Shown: positions 42,339 through 55,062 of the stretch, one piece after another
Layout of the letters: each line of letters starts with the position of its first letter
Position numbering within the stretch: the stretch's first letter is position 1
Origin: Roseobacter fucihabitans
GTDB taxonomy: Bacteria; Pseudomonadota; Alphaproteobacteria; Rhodobacterales; Rhodobacteraceae
DNA: 64,000 nucleotides
Reading direction: 5' to 3'
Assembly (NCBI RefSeq): GCF_014337925.2
Contig: NZ_CP143423.1
Span: forward strand, 2,076,501 to 2,140,500
Notes under the pieces: model-generated
Database searches by the model: none
What the model was told of the DNA's origin: nothing
Seen by the model: only the letters and a program-made list of their open reading frames with translations
Program-made: the position numbers and the translations under genes

Positions 42339-44156
42339 ATGGACCTGCGAAACATCGCAATCATCGCTCACGTTGACCACGGTAAAACCACGCTTGTGGA
42401 TGAATTGCTCAAACAATCGGGCACCTACCGCGAAAATCAAGCCACCGCCGAACGCGCCATGGATAGTAATGATCTGGAGCGCGAGCGCGGTATTACCATC
42501 CTCGCCAAAGCCACTTCGGTGGAGTGGAAAGGCACCCGCATCAATATCGTGGACACGCCCGGTCACGCCGATTTCGGCGGGGAAGTCGAGCGCATTCTAT
42601 CGATGGTCGACGGTGTTGTGTTACTGGTGGATGCCGCCGAAGGGCCGATGCCGCAAACCAAATTCGTAACCTCCAAGGCGCTGGCGCTGGGGTTGCGTCC
42701 GATTGTGGTGTTGAACAAGGTCGATAAGCCCGATGCGGAACCCGACCGTGCGCTCGATGAATGTTTCGATCTGTTCGCCAACCTCGGGGCGGATGACAAC
42801 CAGCTTGATTTCCCCGCAATGTATGCTTCGGGGCGTAACGGCTGGGCCGATATTGAATTGGACGGACCGCGCAAAGATCTCTCCGCGTTGTTCGATCTGG
42901 TGGTCGAACATGTGCCAAGTCCTGCGCAGGTTGCGCGCCGCGAAGAACCGTTTCAAATGCTGGCCACGACCCTCGGCGCGGATCCCTTCATCGGGCGCAT
43001 CCTGACTGGTCGGGTCGAAGCCGGAACACTGAAAGCGGGCGAAACCGTCAAGGCTCTGACGCGTGATGGCGGGTTGATCGAGAATTTTCGCGTGACAAAA
43101 ATCCTCGCCTTCCGTGGGCTGAACCAGCAACCGATTGATCTGGCCGAAGCAGGCGATATCGTGAGCCTTGCTGGCATGTCCAAAGCAACCGTGGCCGATA
43201 GTATCGTCGCGCCGCAAGTCACCACCGCCCTGCCCGCACAACCAATTGATCCACCCACCATCACGGTGACATTTGGTATCAATGACAGCCCGCTTGCCGG
43301 ACGTGACGGCAAGAAAGTTCAGAGCCGCGTGATCCGCGAACGCCTGATGAAAGAGGCCGAATCCAACGTTGCAATCAAGATCAGCGACACGCCTGGTGGT
43401 GAGGCCTTTGAGGTCGCGGGACGCGGCGAATTGCAGATGGGCGTTTTGATCGAAAACATGCGCCGCGAGGGATTCGAGCTGAGTATTTCGCGCCCGCAGG
43501 TGTTGTTTCGCGACATTGACGGCGTGCGTCATGAGCCCATTGAGGAGGCCACGATTGACGTGGATGATGAATATTCCGGCGCTGTGATCGAAAAAATAAC
43601 TGGCGTGCGGCGCGGTGAACTGGTCGAGATGAAACCCGCCGGTGCGGGCAAAACACGTATCGTGGCGCATGTGCCCTCGCGCGGTTTGATCGGCTATCAC
43701 GGCGAATTCCTGACCGATACGCGCGGCACGGGCGTCTTGAACCGGGTGTTTCATGCCTGGGCGCCGCATAAGGGCGCGATCCCGGGACGGCGTGCGGGCG
43801 TTTTGATTTCCATGGAAAACGGGACATCGGTCGCCTATGCGCTGTGGAACCTCGAAGAGCGCGGCCGGATGATGATTGGCGCGCAGACCGACATTTACAC
43901 CGGTATGATCATCGGCGAGCACAGCCGTGAAAACGATCTTGAGGTGAACCCGCTGAAGGGCAAAAAACTGACCAATGTGCGCGCCTCCGGCACCGATGAA
44001 GCGGTGCGGTTGACAACGCCAATCACGCTGAGCCTTGAAGAGGCCATCGCCTATATTGACGATGATGAGTTGGTCGAAGTGACCCCAAATGCGATCCGCT
44101 TGCGCAAGCGTTATCTTGATCCGCATGAGCGCAAACGCATGGCGCGCGCGGGCTGA
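42339..44156 (+). CDS. typA: translational GTPase TypA/BipA
   Basis: A 605-residue ribosome-associated GTPase of the EF-G superfamily. G1 is [10 protein letters not shown]2 region RERGITI, G3 [15 protein letters not shown]4 NKVDKPDA. Domain 2 (beta barrel), the EF-G-like domains III and V, and the BipA-specific C-terminal domain ([28 protein letters not shown]) follow. The ATG at 42339 fits the family N-terminus [13 protein letters not shown]; an ATG 57 bp upstream adds an unrelated extension. A rho-independent terminator follows. Confidence 0.96.
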   Translation: MDLRNIAIIAHVDHGKTTLVDELLKQSGTYRENQATAERAMDSNDLERERGITILAKATSVEWKGTRINIVDTPGHADFGGEVERILSMVDGVVLLVDAAEGPMPQTKFVTSKALALGLRPIVVLNKVDKPDAEPDRALDECFDLFANLGADDNQLDFPAMYASGRNGWADIELDGPRKDLSALFDLVVEHVPSPAQVARREEPFQMLATTLGADPFIGRILTGRVEAGTLKAGETVKALTRDGGLIENFRVTKILAFRGLNQQPIDLAEAGDIVSLAGMSKATVADSIVAPQVTTALPAQPIDPPTITVTFGINDSPLAGRDGKKVQSRVIRERLMKEAESNVAIKISDTPGGEAFEVAGRGELQMGVLIENMRREGFELSISRPQVLFRDIDGVRHEPIEEATIDVDDEYSGAVIEKITGVRRGELVEMKPAGAGKTRIVAHVPSRGLIGYHGEFLTDTRGTGVLNRVFHAWAPHKGAIPGRRAGVLISMENGTSVAYALWNLEERGRMMIGAQTDIYTGMIIGEHSRENDLEVNPLKGKKLTNVRASGTDEAVRLTTPITLSLEEAIAYIDDDELVEVTPNAIRLRKRYLDPHERKRMARAG

Positions 44157-44175
44157 GCCACGCGCCGAAGACCGT

Positions 44176-44209
44176 AAAAAGGGCCGCTCGATTGGAGCGG
44201 CCTTTTTTA
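44176..44209 (+). terminator. rho-independent terminator after typA (probably bidirectional)
   Basis: GGCCGCTC (44182-44189) pairs with GAGCGGCC (44195-44202), flanked by AAAAA on the left and TTTTTT on the right. The symmetric A and T tracts allow it to serve typA and the convergent DUF1330 gene. Confidence 0.9.
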
Positions 44210-44494
44210 TTCGCTGATCTCTATGATCATCAATTCGCGTTCACTGGCGTCGCGTGCGTGGCTTAATGCTCGCTGATAAACTTCGGAATTGTAACATTTT
44301 TCTGCGGTTTCGACATCCGGAAAACGCGCAACAACATTGCGCGGGCGGGCTTGTCCTTCGAGTTGGACAAACCGACCGCCTCTCGCAATAAATACGCCAC
44401 CGTGATCGGCAATCGCCTGTGTCGCGAGGGCTGCGTATTTGCCATAGGCCTCCTCATCGGTGACCGTCACATGTGCAATCCATAGAGCACCCAT
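44207..44494 (-). CDS. DUF1330 family protein
   Basis: A 95-residue DUF1330 protein of the dimeric alpha/beta barrel (ferredoxin-like) type. The family pattern GALWIAHVTVTDEEAYGKYAALA, then GGVFIARGG and VVARFPDVETAEKCYNSEVYQ is complete. The fold is related to small monooxygenases, but no cofactor site is visible. Its end overlaps the terminator after typA; alaS lies immediately upstream (4-bp gap) and may share its transcript. Confidence 0.88.
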   Translation of the reverse strand: MGALWIAHVTVTDEEAYGKYAALATQAIADHGGVFIARGGRFVQLEGQARPRNVVARFPDVETAEKCYNSEVYQRALSHARDASERELMIIEISE

Positions 44495-44498
44495 CGTT

Positions 44499-47159
44499 TT
44501 ATCCTTTTACCACTGCTTCGGCAGCCGCGATTGCAGCCGCTGCATTTTGCGCGTCTTTTGCGCCGCCCTGCGCCATATCGGGGCGTCCACCACCGCCTTT
44601 GCCGCCAAGTTCCGCCACTGCGGCCTTGACGATATCAACGGCAGAAAGCTTCGCGATGAGGTCTTTGGTCACGCCCGCCGCCACCGCCACTTTGCCGTCG
44701 GCTTCTGCGATCAGCAATACCGCCCCGCTGCCAAGTTTGTCTTTGAATTGATCCACGAGCGCGGGGAGGTCTTTGCCCGTGATACCGGATACGACCTGCG
44801 CCATGAAGGCCACGCCGCCGACGTCACGGGTTTCCGGCACTGCCGCGCCACCGCCGCCCGACATGGCCAGTTCCCGGCGCAATTGCGCCACCTCATTGGA
44901 CAAAGCGCGCCGCTCTTCCATCAAAGCGCGTACCCGCTCGGGCACATCACTGGACGGTGCCTTGAGATCAAGCGCGACCTGCGCCAAACGATCATCCTGC
45001 CCGCGCAGATATGAGAGGGCCGCAGCGCCGGTTAGGGCTTCGATCCGACGCACCCCGGCACTGCTTGCGCTGTCCCCAAGCATAACGAACGCCCCGATGT
45101 CCCCGGTCCGGCGCACATGCGTACCGCCGCAGAGCTCCAGCGAATAGGTCGCCTCATCCGCGCCCTTGCCGGACCCTGCCTTTTGACCCATTGAAACGAC
45201 ACGTACCTCATCGCCATATTTTTCGCCAAAAAGCGCTTGCGCGCCGAGCGCACGGGCATCATCGGGCGTCATGATGCGAGTCTCAACCGCCGCGTTTTGG
45301 CGAATATAGGCGTTCACATCCATTTCCACCCCGATCAGCTCCTCCCGGCTCAACGCCTGGGTATGACTGAAATCAAAGCGCAAACGGTCATCCGCGTTCA
45401 ATGATCCGCGCTGCGCCACGTGATCGCCCAGGGCCTCGCGCAAGGCTTCGTGCAACAAATGCGTGGCCGAATGGTTTGCCCGGATCGCCGCGCGGCGGGA
45501 ATGGTCGACTTCCAGTACAGCCGCCTCGCCGACTTTTAGGGTGCCTTGCGTGATTTGGGCGATGTGAACGAAAACGCCAGCGGTTTTGCGCGTATCGGTG
45601 ATGTCGGCGACACCGCTGGCTGTGCGCAACGTGCCACGATCCCCGATCTGACCCCCGCTTTCGGCGTAAAACGGCGTCTGGTTCAGCGCGATCTGCACGC
45701 TATCACCGGTTTTAACCGAGCCAACCGCGGCCCCATCCTGCACCAACGCTACGATCTGACCCTCAGCCATTTCCGTGTCATAGCCCAGAAAATCCGTCGC
45801 GCCGTGCTGATCCGCGACATCGAACCAGATTGTCGCATCCGCCGCTTCCCCCGATCCAGACCACGCCGCGCGCGCCTTGGCTTTCTGCTCGGCCATCGCG
45901 GCATCAAACCCTTCGGTGTCCACAGCGCGGCCTTTTTCACGCAGCGCATCCTGGGTCAGATCAAGCGGAAATCCAAAAGTGTCATAAAGCTTGAAGGCTG
46001 TTTTTCCCGGCAAGGTCGCGCCGTCATCCAAATGCACAAGCTCTTCGTCGAGAAGTTTTAGCCCGCGCTCCAATGTCTGGCGGAACCGGGTTTCCTCTTG
46101 CAACAGCGTCTGTTCAATCATGCTCTGGGCCTGACCGAGTTCGGGATAGGCCGCGCCCATCTGGCGCACCAAAGCAGGCACAAGCCGGTGCATCAGAGGA
46201 TCTTTTGCCCCCAGAAGATGCGCATGACGCATGGCGCGGCGCATGATCCGGCGCAAGACATAGCCGCGCCCATCATTGGACGGCATCACCCCATCCGCCA
46301 TCAGGAAGGACGTCGAGCGCAGATGATCTGCAATGACCCTGTGGTGCGTGATGACCTTATCATCGGTCCCGGTAGAGGAGGCATCTGCGGAGGCCTCCAC
46401 CAAAGCCCGCATCAGGTCAGTTTCAAAGACGTTATTGGTGCCCTGAAGCAGGGATGAAATCCGTTCCAGGCCCATGCCCGTGTCAATGGATTGCATGGGC
46501 AGCGGTTTGGTTGAGCCGTCCTCGAATTGTTCATCCTGCATGAAAACGAGATTCCAGATTTCGATGAACCGGTCCCCATCCTCTTCCGGCGAGCCGGGAG
46601 GACCACCCCAGATGTGATCGCCATGATCGAAAAACACCTCGGTGCACGGCCCACAGGGACCGGTCGGCCCCATCCGCCAGAAATTATCATCCGTGGCGAT
46701 CCGGATGATGCGGTCATCGGGCAGGCCTGCAACTTTTTTCCAGATCGCGGCGGCCTCTTCATCGGTGTGATAGACCGTGACCAACAGCTTTTCCTTGGGA
46801 ATGCCCAACTCCTTGGTCAGCACTTCCCAGGCAAAGGGAATGGCTTGCTCCTTGAAATAATCGCCAAAGCTGAAGTTCCCAAGCATCTCGAAGAAAGTCA
46901 AATGGCGCGCGGTCATGCCGACATTGTCCAGATCATTGTGCTTGCCACCGGCGCGCACGCATTTCTGTGCGGTGGTGGCGCGTTGATAATCTCGTGTCTC
47001 AATGCCGGTAAACAGGTTCTTGAACTGCACCATGCCGGAATTGGCGAACATCAATGTTGGATCATTGCGCGGGACCAGCGGGCTTGAAGACACGACCGCA
47101 TGGCCCTGCTTGTCGAAATAGGACAGGAAGGTGGAGCGGATATCGTTCAGCGTTTGCAT
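44499..47159 (-). CDS. alaS: alanyl-tRNA synthetase
   Basis: An 886-residue class II synthetase. The aminoacylation domain has [33 protein letters not shown] and [19 protein letters not shown]. The editing domain has the zinc-site motifs NHSATHLLH and the later [13 protein letters not shown]. The C-terminal oligomerisation domain ends [15 protein letters not shown]. Length and motif order are those of bacterial AlaRS. It precedes DUF1330 on the same strand. Confidence 0.97.
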   Translation of the reverse strand: MQTLNDIRSTFLSYFDKQGHAVVSSSPLVPRNDPTLMFANSGMVQFKNLFTGIETRDYQRATTAQKCVRAGGKHNDLDNVGMTARHLTFFEMLGNFSFGDYFKEQAIPFAWEVLTKELGIPKEKLLVTVYHTDEEAAAIWKKVAGLPDDRIIRIATDDNFWRMGPTGPCGPCTEVFFDHGDHIWGGPPGSPEEDGDRFIEIWNLVFMQDEQFEDGSTKPLPMQSIDTGMGLERISSLLQGTNNVFETDLMRALVEASADASSTGTDDKVITHHRVIADHLRSTSFLMADGVMPSNDGRGYVLRRIMRRAMRHAHLLGAKDPLMHRLVPALVRQMGAAYPELGQAQSMIEQTLLQEETRFRQTLERGLKLLDEELVHLDDGATLPGKTAFKLYDTFGFPLDLTQDALREKGRAVDTEGFDAAMAEQKAKARAAWSGSGEAADATIWFDVADQHGATDFLGYDTEMAEGQIVALVQDGAAVGSVKTGDSVQIALNQTPFYAESGGQIGDRGTLRTASGVADITDTRKTAGVFVHIAQITQGTLKVGEAAVLEVDHSRRAAIRANHSATHLLHEALREALGDHVAQRGSLNADDRLRFDFSHTQALSREELIGVEMDVNAYIRQNAAVETRIMTPDDARALGAQALFGEKYGDEVRVVSMGQKAGSGKGADEATYSLELCGGTHVRRTGDIGAFVMLGDSASSAGVRRIEALTGAAALSYLRGQDDRLAQVALDLKAPSSDVPERVRALMEERRALSNEVAQLRRELAMSGGGGAAVPETRDVGGVAFMAQVVSGITGKDLPALVDQFKDKLGSGAVLLIAEADGKVAVAAGVTKDLIAKLSAVDIVKAAVAELGGKGGGGRPDMAQGGAKDAQNAAAAIAAAEAVVKG

Positions 47160-47249
47160 GATGCGGGGCCTTTGAGCAGGAATTTCACGTCTTGCTCAAA
47201 TAGCCGCCCCGATGGCCGCTGTCCACGGGGCAAGCGGGGTGTGGCAACG

Positions 47250-47280
47250 AAAACAGGGCGCGCCGCTTTGGCACGCCCTG
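47250..47280 (-). terminator. rho-independent terminator after recA
   Basis: Read on the minus strand, CAGGGCGTGCC and GGCGCGCCCTG pair (one mismatch) around a short AAAGC-type loop, followed by TTTTCG. It lies 25 bp after the recA stop. Confidence 0.8.
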
Positions 47281-47304
47281 CATTTTGGTTTATGCTTGGA
47301 AGGG

Positions 47305-48384
47305 TCAGGCCTCCAGCACGCCGTCATCGTCTTTGCGCTCGGCTTTTGGCATGTCGAAATCCAGACCATGTGCGGCGCGGATCTTATCTTCGATCTCCAG
47401 CGCCATCTGGACGTTTTCACGCAGGAAACCTTTGGCGTTCTCACGCCCTTGCCCGATGCGTTCATCGCCATAGCTGAACCAGGAGCCCGATTTATCCACG
47501 ACCCCGGCGGCCACGCCCAGATCAAGCAATTCGCCCATCTTGGAGATGCCTTCGCCATACATGATGTCAAATTCCACCTGCTTGAAGGGGGCCGCGACCT
47601 TGTTTTTCACAACCTTGACGCGGGTGTGGTTGCCGACGATTTCATCGCGGTCCTTGAGCGCGCCGATGCGGCGGATGTCCAGACGCACGGAAGAATAGAA
47701 TTTGAGCGCATTACCACCTGTCGTCGTTTCAGGCGAGCCGAACATGACGCCGATTTTCATACGGATCTGGTTGATGAAGATGACCATGCAGTTGCTGCGG
47801 CTGATCGAACCGGTCAGTTTGCGCATGGCCTGGCTCATCAGGCGGGCCTGCACGCCGACAGAACTGTCACCCATGTCACCTTCAAGCTCGGATTTCGGCG
47901 TCAGGGCCGCAACCGAATCGACCACGACCATGTTCACCGCGCCCGAGCGCACCAGCGTGTCGGTGATTTCCAACGCCTGCTCGCCCGTGTCGGGTTGGCT
48001 GATCAGCAATTCGTCGATGTCCACGCCGAGCTTTTTGGCATAGCTGGGATCAAGCGCGTGTTCCGCATCCACAAACGCACATACGCCGCCGGCTTTCTGC
48101 TGTTCGGCAACACAATGCAGTGTCAGCGTGGTTTTGCCGGAGCTTTCGGGTCCGTAAATCTCAACGATGCGCCCCATTGGCAGACCGCCGATCCCAAGCG
48201 CGATATCAAGACCCAGCGATCCGGTGGAGCTTGATTTAATATCCTGAACCGCACCAGCGGTACCGAGCTTCATGATCGAACCCTTGCCGAACTGCCGTTC
48301 AATCTGCGCCAGGGCGGAATCAAGCGCCTTCTGCTTGTCTGCTGTTTTTTTGCTGTTCATGCTCAATAAATCTGCCGTTGCCAT
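47305..48384 (-). CDS. recA: recombinase RecA
   Basis: A 359-residue RecA. Walker A is GPESSGKTT, Walker B lies in [12 protein letters not shown], followed by the L1/L2 DNA-binding loops ([19 protein letters not shown] and [29 protein letters not shown]). [13 protein letters not shown] is the usual alphaproteobacterial N-terminus; the ATG at 48384 has AAAGGAAACGCA before it. It performs strand exchange and triggers LexA self-cleavage. An SOS box lies 67-81 bp upstream of the start. Confidence 0.97.
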   Translation of the reverse strand: MATADLLSMNSKKTADKQKALDSALAQIERQFGKGSIMKLGTAGAVQDIKSSSTGSLGLDIALGIGGLPMGRIVEIYGPESSGKTTLTLHCVAEQQKAGGVCAFVDAEHALDPSYAKKLGVDIDELLISQPDTGEQALEITDTLVRSGAVNMVVVDSVAALTPKSELEGDMGDSSVGVQARLMSQAMRKLTGSISRSNCMVIFINQIRMKIGVMFGSPETTTGGNALKFYSSVRLDIRRIGALKDRDEIVGNHTRVKVVKNKVAAPFKQVEFDIMYGEGISKMGELLDLGVAAGVVDKSGSWFSYGDERIGQGRENAKGFLRENVQMALEIEDKIRAAHGLDFDMPKAERKDDDGVLEA

Positions 48385-48450
48385 TGCGTTTCCTTTTAGT
48401 GTCATACTTCGCCAAAATCAGCAATGACGCCGCTATAGCGAAAACAGGAT

Positions 48451-48465
48451 GTTCTCATTCCGTTC
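48451..48465 (+). promoter_or_regulatory. SOS box (LexA site) upstream of recA
   Basis: GTTCTCATTCCGTTC is a perfect GTTC-N7-GTTC, the LexA-binding motif of alphaproteobacteria. It lies between recA and the kinase gene; the remaining gap (48466-48739) shows no further gene. Confidence 0.85.
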
Positions 48466-48739
48466 CTTATGAGATCAAAAAGAGAACATTTCAATCAAAA
48501 TTTCACTAAATGATCATCAACCGAATCTGGTTAAAGAGCGGTTTAAATTGACTGGAATTTGCCCGCAATTTGGTGCGGATGGTAAAAGGATCATAAAAAA
48601 CAAATTGTTATGATGCGTATATGATGTAAAAATCACCCCAACCCACGGTGCAATGTGTGCTCATGGCAGTCCCAAATTCCATGCCTGCGCGAGAGATATG
48701 GAGGTTTGGTCTGAGGTGTCGCAATCTTGCAGGCCGCAC

Positions 48740-51064
48740 TTAATGCAATTGACGGTGAACCGTATCGGTCAGATCGCTCAGCGAGAAGGGTTTGGGCAGA
48801 AACACCGAATTGGGAATCTTGATCTGGGCTTCGCCGAAACTGTCCTCGGCATATCCCGAAACAAACACGACCCTCACGCCCGGGCGCTCCTTGAGCGCCT
48901 CGCGCACCCAACTTGGCCCGTCCATACCCGGCATTACGACATCGGTGACAAAAACGTCGATATTCAGCGACGCATCCTCCAATGTCTTTAACGCCGCCTC
49001 CGCCGAATCCGCCTCCAAAACCGTATACCCCCGCAGACGTAGCGCGCGGCTGGCAAAGGCGCGCACAGGTGCCTCGTCTTCCACCAGCAAAATGACACCA
49101 TCCCCATGCTTGGCGGCTGGTTTTACCTCGATCGGTTTGGGTGCGGCCACGGGCAGGTCGACCTCTTCGAGAACCGGGAAATAGAGTGTGAACGTCGTCC
49201 CGACCTCCAACTTGCTATCGACAAAAATGTAACCGCCCGTTTGTTTGATAATACCATAAGCCGTGGACAGGCCCAGCCCCGTGCCTTCACCGGTCCGCTT
49301 TGTGGTGAAAAACGGTTCGAAAACCTTTTGCAGCTTATCCGGCGCAATCCCGACGCCGTCATCTGAGACCTGAACCGTGACGTAGCGCCCGACCGGCACG
49401 CTCACGCGGTCCCGTTCCAGCGGCGCGTTCAGATCGGTACATTCGGTTACGATGCGAATCTCCCCGCCTTGCCGCATCGCATCGCGTGCATTGACCACCA
49501 GGTTCATCAACACCTGTTCCAACTGACGCTTATCCGCGCGGATTGGTGGCAAAACCGGATCATGGCTCAGCGTTAGGGTGATTTTTTCGCCCACCAGCCG
49601 GTTCAAAAGATGGGTCAGATCGGACAGTGTATCGCGCATATCCAGCGTTTCCGGGCGCAGGGTCTGTTTGCGCGAAAATGCCAACAATTGCCCCACAAGG
49701 GCGGCGGCACGATTGGCGTTCTGATTGATCTGCACCAGATCGCTGAAATCGGGATCGCCCTGATCATGGCGCAGCAGCAGCAGGTCACAATGGCCCGAAA
49801 TCGCCGTGAGCAGGTTGTTGAAATCATGCGCCACCCCGCCGGCCAATTGCCCGATGGCCTGCATTTTCTGGCTTTGGACGAATTGCGCCTCGAGTGACTT
49901 CAATTCGGTCGCATCATTGAGGACGGCAATAAGCGCAGGCTTTCCCTCTTCGGTGACGCGGTTGAGCGTGACCTGAACGAACACCTCCTTATCGGTGCGT
50001 TTGAGGCGCAGGAATTCCGATTGCTGCGTAGCGCGCCCGGCCAGTGTTTCGGCGAGCCACCCGGTGATGGAACGCCCAAGCCCTTCCATCAGATCTGACA
50101 GATGCACTTTGTTCTTGAGCGAAATACCGATCAAACTGGCGGCCAGACGGTTGTAAGCTTGAATATCGCCCTCGGGGCTGACCTTGAGGAGCGGTACCGG
50201 TAAGTCCTGAAAAACGTTCCAACCATCGCTGGCAAGTGTTTCGGCTCCTGGCGGCAACAGGTAGATCGCACGCCGACCCGCTCCGGCTTCCACTTCGCTG
50301 ACCAAGGCGCGCGTCGGCCCCTCGACCCCCGTGATATCACAGACGGTTCCCGGCACGATGGGCAGGTATTTGAACAAGCGGTCAAGCGATTTGATCCGCC
50401 CCCCGGCGAGTTTTCGCGCCTCTTCGTTCATATAAAGAACCGCGTTCGTGCGCCCTACCAGCAGCATCGGGAGCATCGGCCCATCCGCAGTTTGTTGCGC
50501 ATTTGGCACATCTTCCAGGCGCCATAGATACTGCCCGGTACCAGCGGGGTGCACCGACAGGCGGATATGCCCGCGCCGTGTCACCAGGTCTTCACGCGCG
50601 CAACCTTCCGTGTCGGCGCGAACCTGAAGGCGAAACATGATCCCGCTTGGGTTGGCGAGGGTGTTTTTCAGCGTCCCGCTTACAGTAGCCCCCAGATCGG
50701 CCTCAAAACGTTTACGCGCGGACAGGTTTGCAGAGAGAATTTCGCCCTCTTCATCTGCCAGAAAACTCGGGGCGGCGTCGTTATCGATGAAATCCGAAAT
50801 CGTCGCCAGCGTATCGGTGCGGCGCGCGGAAAATCGATGGGAAAGCCACATCAACAGCCCACTAAGCCCAATCAGGGCAATGCAAGCCGAAAATAACGCC
50901 TGCCGCAAGAGCGGGTGGGGCGCGGCGAGCGCCAATATTCCCAGCAGCACGGCAGTTAGAACAAGCGTTCCCAACCGTTTTTGAGCGTGCAGCGCGATGC
51001 GCGTCAGCTTGGACGGTGTCAAGGCGCTTCCCGGCAAAATCATACTCCTATTACTTCGAATCAT
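48740..51064 (-). CDS. cckA: hybrid histidine kinase/response regulator CckA
   Basis: A 774-residue membrane-bound hybrid kinase. Two helices (about residues 33-50 and 54-74) precede PAS-like domains (about 90-200 and 270-390). The HisKA motif is GGVAHDFNNLL; the HATPase_c domain has NLVVNARDAM, DDGVGIAP and GEGTGLGLSTAYGI; the C-terminal receiver has the Asp in VFVTDVVMPGMDG. This order, and the FNNLLTAISG motif, identify CckA, which phosphorylates ChpT and thereby CtrA. In roseobacters this pathway controls motility and gene transfer agents. An ATG at 51043 is an alternative start. Confidence 0.92.
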   Translation of the reverse strand: MIRSNRSMILPGSALTPSKLTRIALHAQKRLGTLVLTAVLLGILALAAPHPLLRQALFSACIALIGLSGLLMWLSHRFSARRTDTLATISDFIDNDAAPSFLADEEGEILSANLSARKRFEADLGATVSGTLKNTLANPSGIMFRLQVRADTEGCAREDLVTRRGHIRLSVHPAGTGQYLWRLEDVPNAQQTADGPMLPMLLVGRTNAVLYMNEEARKLAGGRIKSLDRLFKYLPIVPGTVCDITGVEGPTRALVSEVEAGAGRRAIYLLPPGAETLASDGWNVFQDLPVPLLKVSPEGDIQAYNRLAASLIGISLKNKVHLSDLMEGLGRSITGWLAETLAGRATQQSEFLRLKRTDKEVFVQVTLNRVTEEGKPALIAVLNDATELKSLEAQFVQSQKMQAIGQLAGGVAHDFNNLLTAISGHCDLLLLRHDQGDPDFSDLVQINQNANRAAALVGQLLAFSRKQTLRPETLDMRDTLSDLTHLLNRLVGEKITLTLSHDPVLPPIRADKRQLEQVLMNLVVNARDAMRQGGEIRIVTECTDLNAPLERDRVSVPVGRYVTVQVSDDGVGIAPDKLQKVFEPFFTTKRTGEGTGLGLSTAYGIIKQTGGYIFVDSKLEVGTTFTLYFPVLEEVDLPVAAPKPIEVKPAAKHGDGVILLVEDEAPVRAFASRALRLRGYTVLEADSAEAALKTLEDASLNIDVFVTDVVMPGMDGPSWVREALKERPGVRVVFVSGYAEDSFGEAQIKIPNSVFLPKPFSLSDLTDTVHRQLH

Positions 51065-51137
51065 TGAGGCATTAACACGTGGCAGAAGTTAAGCTTGGCT
51101 TAACCACGATAGATGAACGCCTTAAGGTTGAGTATGG

Positions 51138-52301
51138 TCAGTCCTTCACGCGCGTCAAGTGTGCAGAAAAAAAACCGTCACCTGTGTCTGATACGCTGAA
51201 GCGGCGTTCGAATGTACAATGCCAGTCGGGGTTCCGTTCCACAAATGTTGCGACGCGGTCTTCGTTTTCAACCCGCAGGACGGAACAGGTAGCATAGATC
51301 AGCCAGCCGTTCGGGTGCACGCTTTGCACGGCGTCATCCAGAATATTGTCCTGAATCTGCGTTAGCTCATCAAGCCGTTCAGGATAAAGGGCCCATTTGG
51401 CGTGGGGTGCGCGCCGCCAGGAACCGCTGCCCGAACAGGGCGCATCACAGAGCACCAGATCGAAAGGATCAAGCGCGCCAAGGGTTTCACGCGTAACCTG
51501 CGCAACAGGTGTCCCGGCGCGCAGGGCGCGCGCGGGCAGGTCACGCATGCGCCCAGGATCAATGTCATGCGCGCTCACATCACGCCCCTGTGCGGCCATC
51601 GCCAGCGCCTTGCCGCCCCCACCAGCACAGAAATCAAGGCACCGCTCAGCCGCAGGCAAATCCGCGATGATCGCCTGAGAGGCGGCATCCTGAAGCTCGA
51701 CCAGACCTTCGAGATAGACAGGGCTGTTGCGCAATCGCCGCGCGCCAAGCGTCACGCTCAGCGCGGTTTCTGCCAGCGGGTTGATCTCAGTCTCTACCCC
51801 TTCGGCTTGCAGCGCGCTCATGGCACCGAGGCGGGTGGTCTTGGCCAGGTTCACCCGCAGGCTGACGGGCGCGCGTTGCGCCAGCGCCAGCGCCGTGGCC
51901 TCGGCCTCGCTCCCCAAACTGCGCTGGAATTCCGCAAGAATCCAGTCGGGCAGGTTCCAGCGCTCACCCGTTTCGCCGGAGAAGTCGGGGCTTCGCCTCT
52001 CCTCCTCGCTCATAGCCGCTGGCGCATGGCCCTCGCCGGTAAAGAACAGCGCCGGGTCTTCGCCCTGCTGGCGCAGCAATCCGATCATCAAGGCGCGCCC
52101 GTCAGTGCCACCGCCCAACACGGCCACGGACCGCCTGTTGCGCAGCACGTCAAACACATGATCGCGCACGGCGGCGCGGTCCTTGGAGCCGGCATAACGG
52201 CTGGCACGCGCCCAGCGGGTCAGGGCCTGCTCGGCTGGTGTACCCGCACCGATCACGTCCAAAATCTCGATGGCGGCCGCCACCCGCGCGCCGGGCGTCA
52301 C
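51138..52301 (-). CDS. RsmB/NOP-family rRNA cytosine-C5 methyltransferase
   Basis: A 387-residue SAM-dependent RNA methyltransferase. The SAM site is LDFCAGGGGKALAMAA, the active-site cysteines are in LCDAPCSGSGSWRR and YATCSVLRVEN, and an N-terminal NusB-like helical part begins ARVAAAIEILDVIGAGTPAEQALTRW. The family makes 5-methylcytosine in 16S rRNA. The start is a GTG at 52301; an in-frame stop lies 24 bp upstream. It is 38 bp downstream of guaB on the same strand. Confidence 0.88.
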   Translation of the reverse strand: MTPGARVAAAIEILDVIGAGTPAEQALTRWARASRYAGSKDRAAVRDHVFDVLRNRRSVAVLGGGTDGRALMIGLLRQQGEDPALFFTGEGHAPAAMSEEERRSPDFSGETGERWNLPDWILAEFQRSLGSEAEATALALAQRAPVSLRVNLAKTTRLGAMSALQAEGVETEINPLAETALSVTLGARRLRNSPVYLEGLVELQDAASQAIIADLPAAERCLDFCAGGGGKALAMAAQGRDVSAHDIDPGRMRDLPARALRAGTPVAQVTRETLGALDPFDLVLCDAPCSGSGSWRRAPHAKWALYPERLDELTQIQDNILDDAVQSVHPNGWLIYATCSVLRVENEDRVATFVERNPDWHCTFERRFSVSDTGDGFFSAHLTRVKD

Positions 52302-52338
52302 CGCGACACCCCACGCGACGGATTAAACCAGATGCGCA

Positions 52339-53856
<1,518 letters not shown>

Positions 53857-53934
53857 TTAAATCCCCGGGTAACGGCCCATTGCCAAAAGCCCGCGCGGCG
53901 TGGATGTTGCCCCCAGCAGCCAAAGGAGACACAG

Positions 53935-54933
53935 ATGAGCACACATGGCTATGACGCAGGCAGGCTTGATCTGCCGTTTGTGGGTATTTCCACCTTTGGC
54001 AAGCGGCCCTTTGTCGCGGATTGGCACACCATCGACGCCGATGTCGCGGTGCTCGGCGCGCCCTTTGACGCTGGCACGCAGTTTCGCGCGGGCGCGCGTT
54101 TCGGGCCGCGCGGGGTGCGTGAGGCATCGACCCTGTTCAGCTTTGGCCACGCGGGTGCCTATGATCACGAGGATGATGCGACCTATCTGCCCGCCGAGGT
54201 GCGCATCGTGGATATGGGTGATGCGGATATCATCCATACGGATACCGCGCAAAGCCACGCCAATATCGAAACCGGTGTGCGTGCGGCACTGGCCGCCGGT
54301 GCGTTGCCCGTGGTGATCGGCGGGGATCATTCGATCAATATTCCTTGTATTCGCGCCTATGGCGGTCCGGAATATACCGGCCAATCATTTCATATCCTGC
54401 AAATCGACGCGCATCTGGATTTCGTCGATGAACGCCACGGGGTGCGCCATGGTCATGGCAATCCGATGCGCCGTGCTGCCGAGATGGAATACGTCAGCGG
54501 GCTCACACAGGTCGGCATCCGCAACGTCAGCTCCACCGCGCGCGAGGGCTACGCGGCAGCCCGCGCCATGGGCTCTAACATCATCTCCGTCCGGCAAGCG
54601 CGAAACATGGGCACGCGCGGCGTGGCCAATACCCTGCCCGAGGGCGCGCCGGTCTATATCACGCTGGACATCGACGCCTTCTGCCCCTCCATCGCGCCCG
54701 GCACCGGCACGCCCAGCCATGGCGGCTTCCTCTATTACGAGGTGCTGGAATTGCTGCAAGCGGTCGCCCAACACCATCCCATCATCGGCATTGATCTGGT
54801 CGAGGTTTCCCCCGATCACGACCCCGCAGGCGTGACCTCCATTCTGGCCGCGCAAATCCTGCTGAACCTCTTGGGCTTCATCTTTCACGCCCGCAGGTCC
54901 AACCCGGCTTTGGCGGGCGTGGCTTCACGTTGA
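53935..54933 (+). CDS. speB: agmatinase/ureohydrolase family protein
   Basis: A 332-residue arginase-superfamily enzyme. The binuclear Mn ligands are in VVIGGDHSINIP, QIDAHLDFVDE and ITLDIDAFCPSIAPG, and VRIVDMGDAD and GIDLVEVSPDHDP complete the pattern. The ATG follows AAAGGAGACACAG. Agmatinase (agmatine to putrescine plus urea) is the usual annotation; guanidinobutyrase or guanidinopropionase activity cannot be excluded. It stands alone between guaB (divergent) and the ASKHA protein. Confidence 0.87.
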   Translation: MSTHGYDAGRLDLPFVGISTFGKRPFVADWHTIDADVAVLGAPFDAGTQFRAGARFGPRGVREASTLFSFGHAGAYDHEDDATYLPAEVRIVDMGDADIIHTDTAQSHANIETGVRAALAAGALPVVIGGDHSINIPCIRAYGGPEYTGQSFHILQIDAHLDFVDERHGVRHGHGNPMRRAAEMEYVSGLTQVGIRNVSSTAREGYAAARAMGSNIISVRQARNMGTRGVANTLPEGAPVYITLDIDAFCPSIAPGTGTPSHGGFLYYEVLELLQAVAQHHPIIGIDLVEVSPDHDPAGVTSILAAQILLNLLGFIFHARRSNPALAGVASR

Positions 54934-55062
54934 TTTCATAATCAATATGATAATTTCAGACAGGCAATGCCGCGCCAGACGCATTATGTGACGCTGGACG
55001 GCCTGCGCCCCGGTGCCTGGGCGGTATGGTGCAGGCAAAACAATCGCAGGTAATCGATCGCA